Source: DATAYF01 sp036272735 (GTDB taxonomy: Bacteria > Chloroflexota > Ktedonobacteria > Ktedonobacterales > Ktedonobacteraceae). Taken from it: DNA of 7,207 nt. Below the pieces are notes generated by a model that had not been told where the DNA came from, made no database searches, and saw nothing but the letters and a program-made list of their open reading frames with translations. Each line of letters opens with the position of its first letter. The first letter of the stretch is position 1. The DNA lies in assembly GCA_036272735.1 (NCBI GenBank), contig DATAYF010000536.1, positions 1 to 7,207 of the forward strand, in the 5' to 3' direction. This document shows positions 6,783 to 7,207 of this stretch, one piece after another. Position numbers and translations under genes: made by a program.

Positions 6783-6981
6783 GCAAATTAATGAATAATC
6801 ATCAGTTTGTGCAAATATGCCAGCTCTTTAGTTTTGCTGCAACATTCTCTACACTTCTATCACTAATATCACCATCTGGCTAGCTTCGTCCAGTGCGGTA
6901 ACTCTTCAGACTTAACCTAGAGAAGACTTTCCAGTGAGGACGACGAGGCACTGGTGCAAGGGATTGAGGTGTTGGGCTATC

Positions 6982-7071
6982 TATTGATCTCAGCATAGGT
7001 TACTAAACTCGAATATCCTGAACCAGTAGGGAGTTGCTAGCGAAGTTTAGCTTTTTACGTTGAGATCAATA
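6982..7071. repeat. Interrupted inverted repeat, 28-nt arms
   Basis: TATTGATCTCA (6982-6992) pairs exactly with TGAGATCAATA (7061-7071). After 10 mostly unpaired bases on each side, CTAAACT (7003-7009) pairs exactly with AGTTTAG (7044-7050). The loop is 34 nt. Matching two blocks with equal internal spacing is unlikely by chance. It could be a structured RNA, a binding site pair or a relic of a small non-autonomous element. Confidence 0.45.
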
Positions 7072-7107
7072 AGGGACTCTCGAAAACTAAATTGTCCCAG
7101 AGATGAT

Positions 7108-7207
7108 ATGGTGTGCTCTTTTGAAAGTTGCATCAAGAGTGGTTACTTTGCAGACAGAGATTCGGAGAGAACTGCTAACTTGGCTGCTGTATCCGTTCCT
7201 GAGACAG
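7108..7207 (+). CDS. Short open frame running off the right edge, unidentified
   Basis: ATG at 7108 opens 33 codons to the window end without a stop (MVCSFESCIKSGYFADRDSE and on to VSVPET). The frame is open back to 7051. The residue mix is protein-like, but there is no convincing RBS, no recognised motif, and the length is within what chance allows. It could be the start of a gene that continues outside the window. Confidence 0.25.
   Translation, partial: MVCSFESCIKSGYFADRDSERTANLAAVSVPET

Larger units (their letters stand above)
6727..7107. other. AT-rich stretch without an intact gene
   Basis: Apart from the palindrome and the inverted repeat listed separately, this stretch shows no credible gene on either strand. 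The part up to about 6890 is clearly AT-rich and belongs with the hsdM remnant. Small open frames here, such as a 38-codon minus-strand frame at about 6996-6880, lack ribosome binding sites. Confidence 0.5.

Noticed and set aside
6665..6883. Plus-strand 72-codon open frame with hydrophobic stretches, possible small membrane protein
   Set aside because: It has no ribosome binding site, and its first part is exactly antisense to the recognisable hsdM remnant, which explains the bases better.
6880..6996. Minus-strand 38-codon frame beginning MLRSIDSPTPQS
   Set aside because: It has no ribosome binding site or recognised family and is short enough to occur by chance in DNA that carries other relics.
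6918..6998. Plus-strand short frame containing DDEALVQGIEVLGYLL, which looks protein-like
   Set aside because: It has only about 25 codons between stops, no start codon with an RBS and no recognised family; it also runs into the inverted repeat.
1..7207. CRISPR array, tRNA, rRNA or origin
   Set aside because: No regularly spaced repeats, no tRNA cloverleaf and no rRNA-like or DnaA-box-rich stretch was seen on either strand.

Overview
The window most resembles the chromosome of a Ktedonobacteria-type Chloroflexota. This rests on a very large MalT-like LuxR regulator with an N-terminal arm of a style I associate with that class, an ECF sigma factor, a BNR/Asp-box propeller gene, and abundant decayed mobile DNA. 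Taxonomy is inferred from protein style only; no rRNA or marker gene is present.

Layout, left to right. (1) Positions 1-297, minus strand: the 5' part of an ECF sigma-70 factor gene that leaves the window at the left edge and is frameshifted; one surplus GC dinucleotide in a short CG tract explains the shift. (2) Positions 464-1692: a complete but dead IS630-family insertion sequence, with 24-bp imperfect inverted ends, a TA on each side, and a transposase on the plus strand broken by about five frame changes. It sits inside an older minus-strand reading frame. When the IS and one TA are removed, an open frame with a strong ribosome binding site is restored, and its N-terminus resembles another transposase. 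(3) Positions 1889-1935: an isolated long-stem hairpin. (4) Positions 2029-3081, minus: an intact cytoplasmic BNR/Asp-box beta-propeller protein of 350 aa. (5) Positions 3254-6304, minus: an intact 1016-aa LuxR-family regulator with an N-terminal arm, a STAND NTPase, a helical-repeat region and a C-terminal HTH. Its upstream DNA holds a good sigma-70 promoter and three copies of a GTTACCCA motif. (6) Positions 6305-7207: no intact gene. An AT-rich patch contains a clear 5' remnant of a type I restriction-modification methyltransferase gene (hsdM, minus strand, 6617-6729), a palindrome in front of it, a long interrupted inverted repeat, and a short open frame running off the right edge.

The only two intact genes are the regulator and the propeller gene. 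Both are on the minus strand, separated by 172 bp, with the regulator upstream; a regulatory link is possible but unproven. Everything around them (sigma gene, older transposase-like frame, IS630 copy, hsdM stub) is broken, so the regulator/propeller pair sits in a scrap yard of accessory DNA. I do not see a convincing new multi-gene system. The most informative observations are the nested insertion, the hsdM relic, the repairable sigma frameshift and the repeated sites around the regulator promoter.
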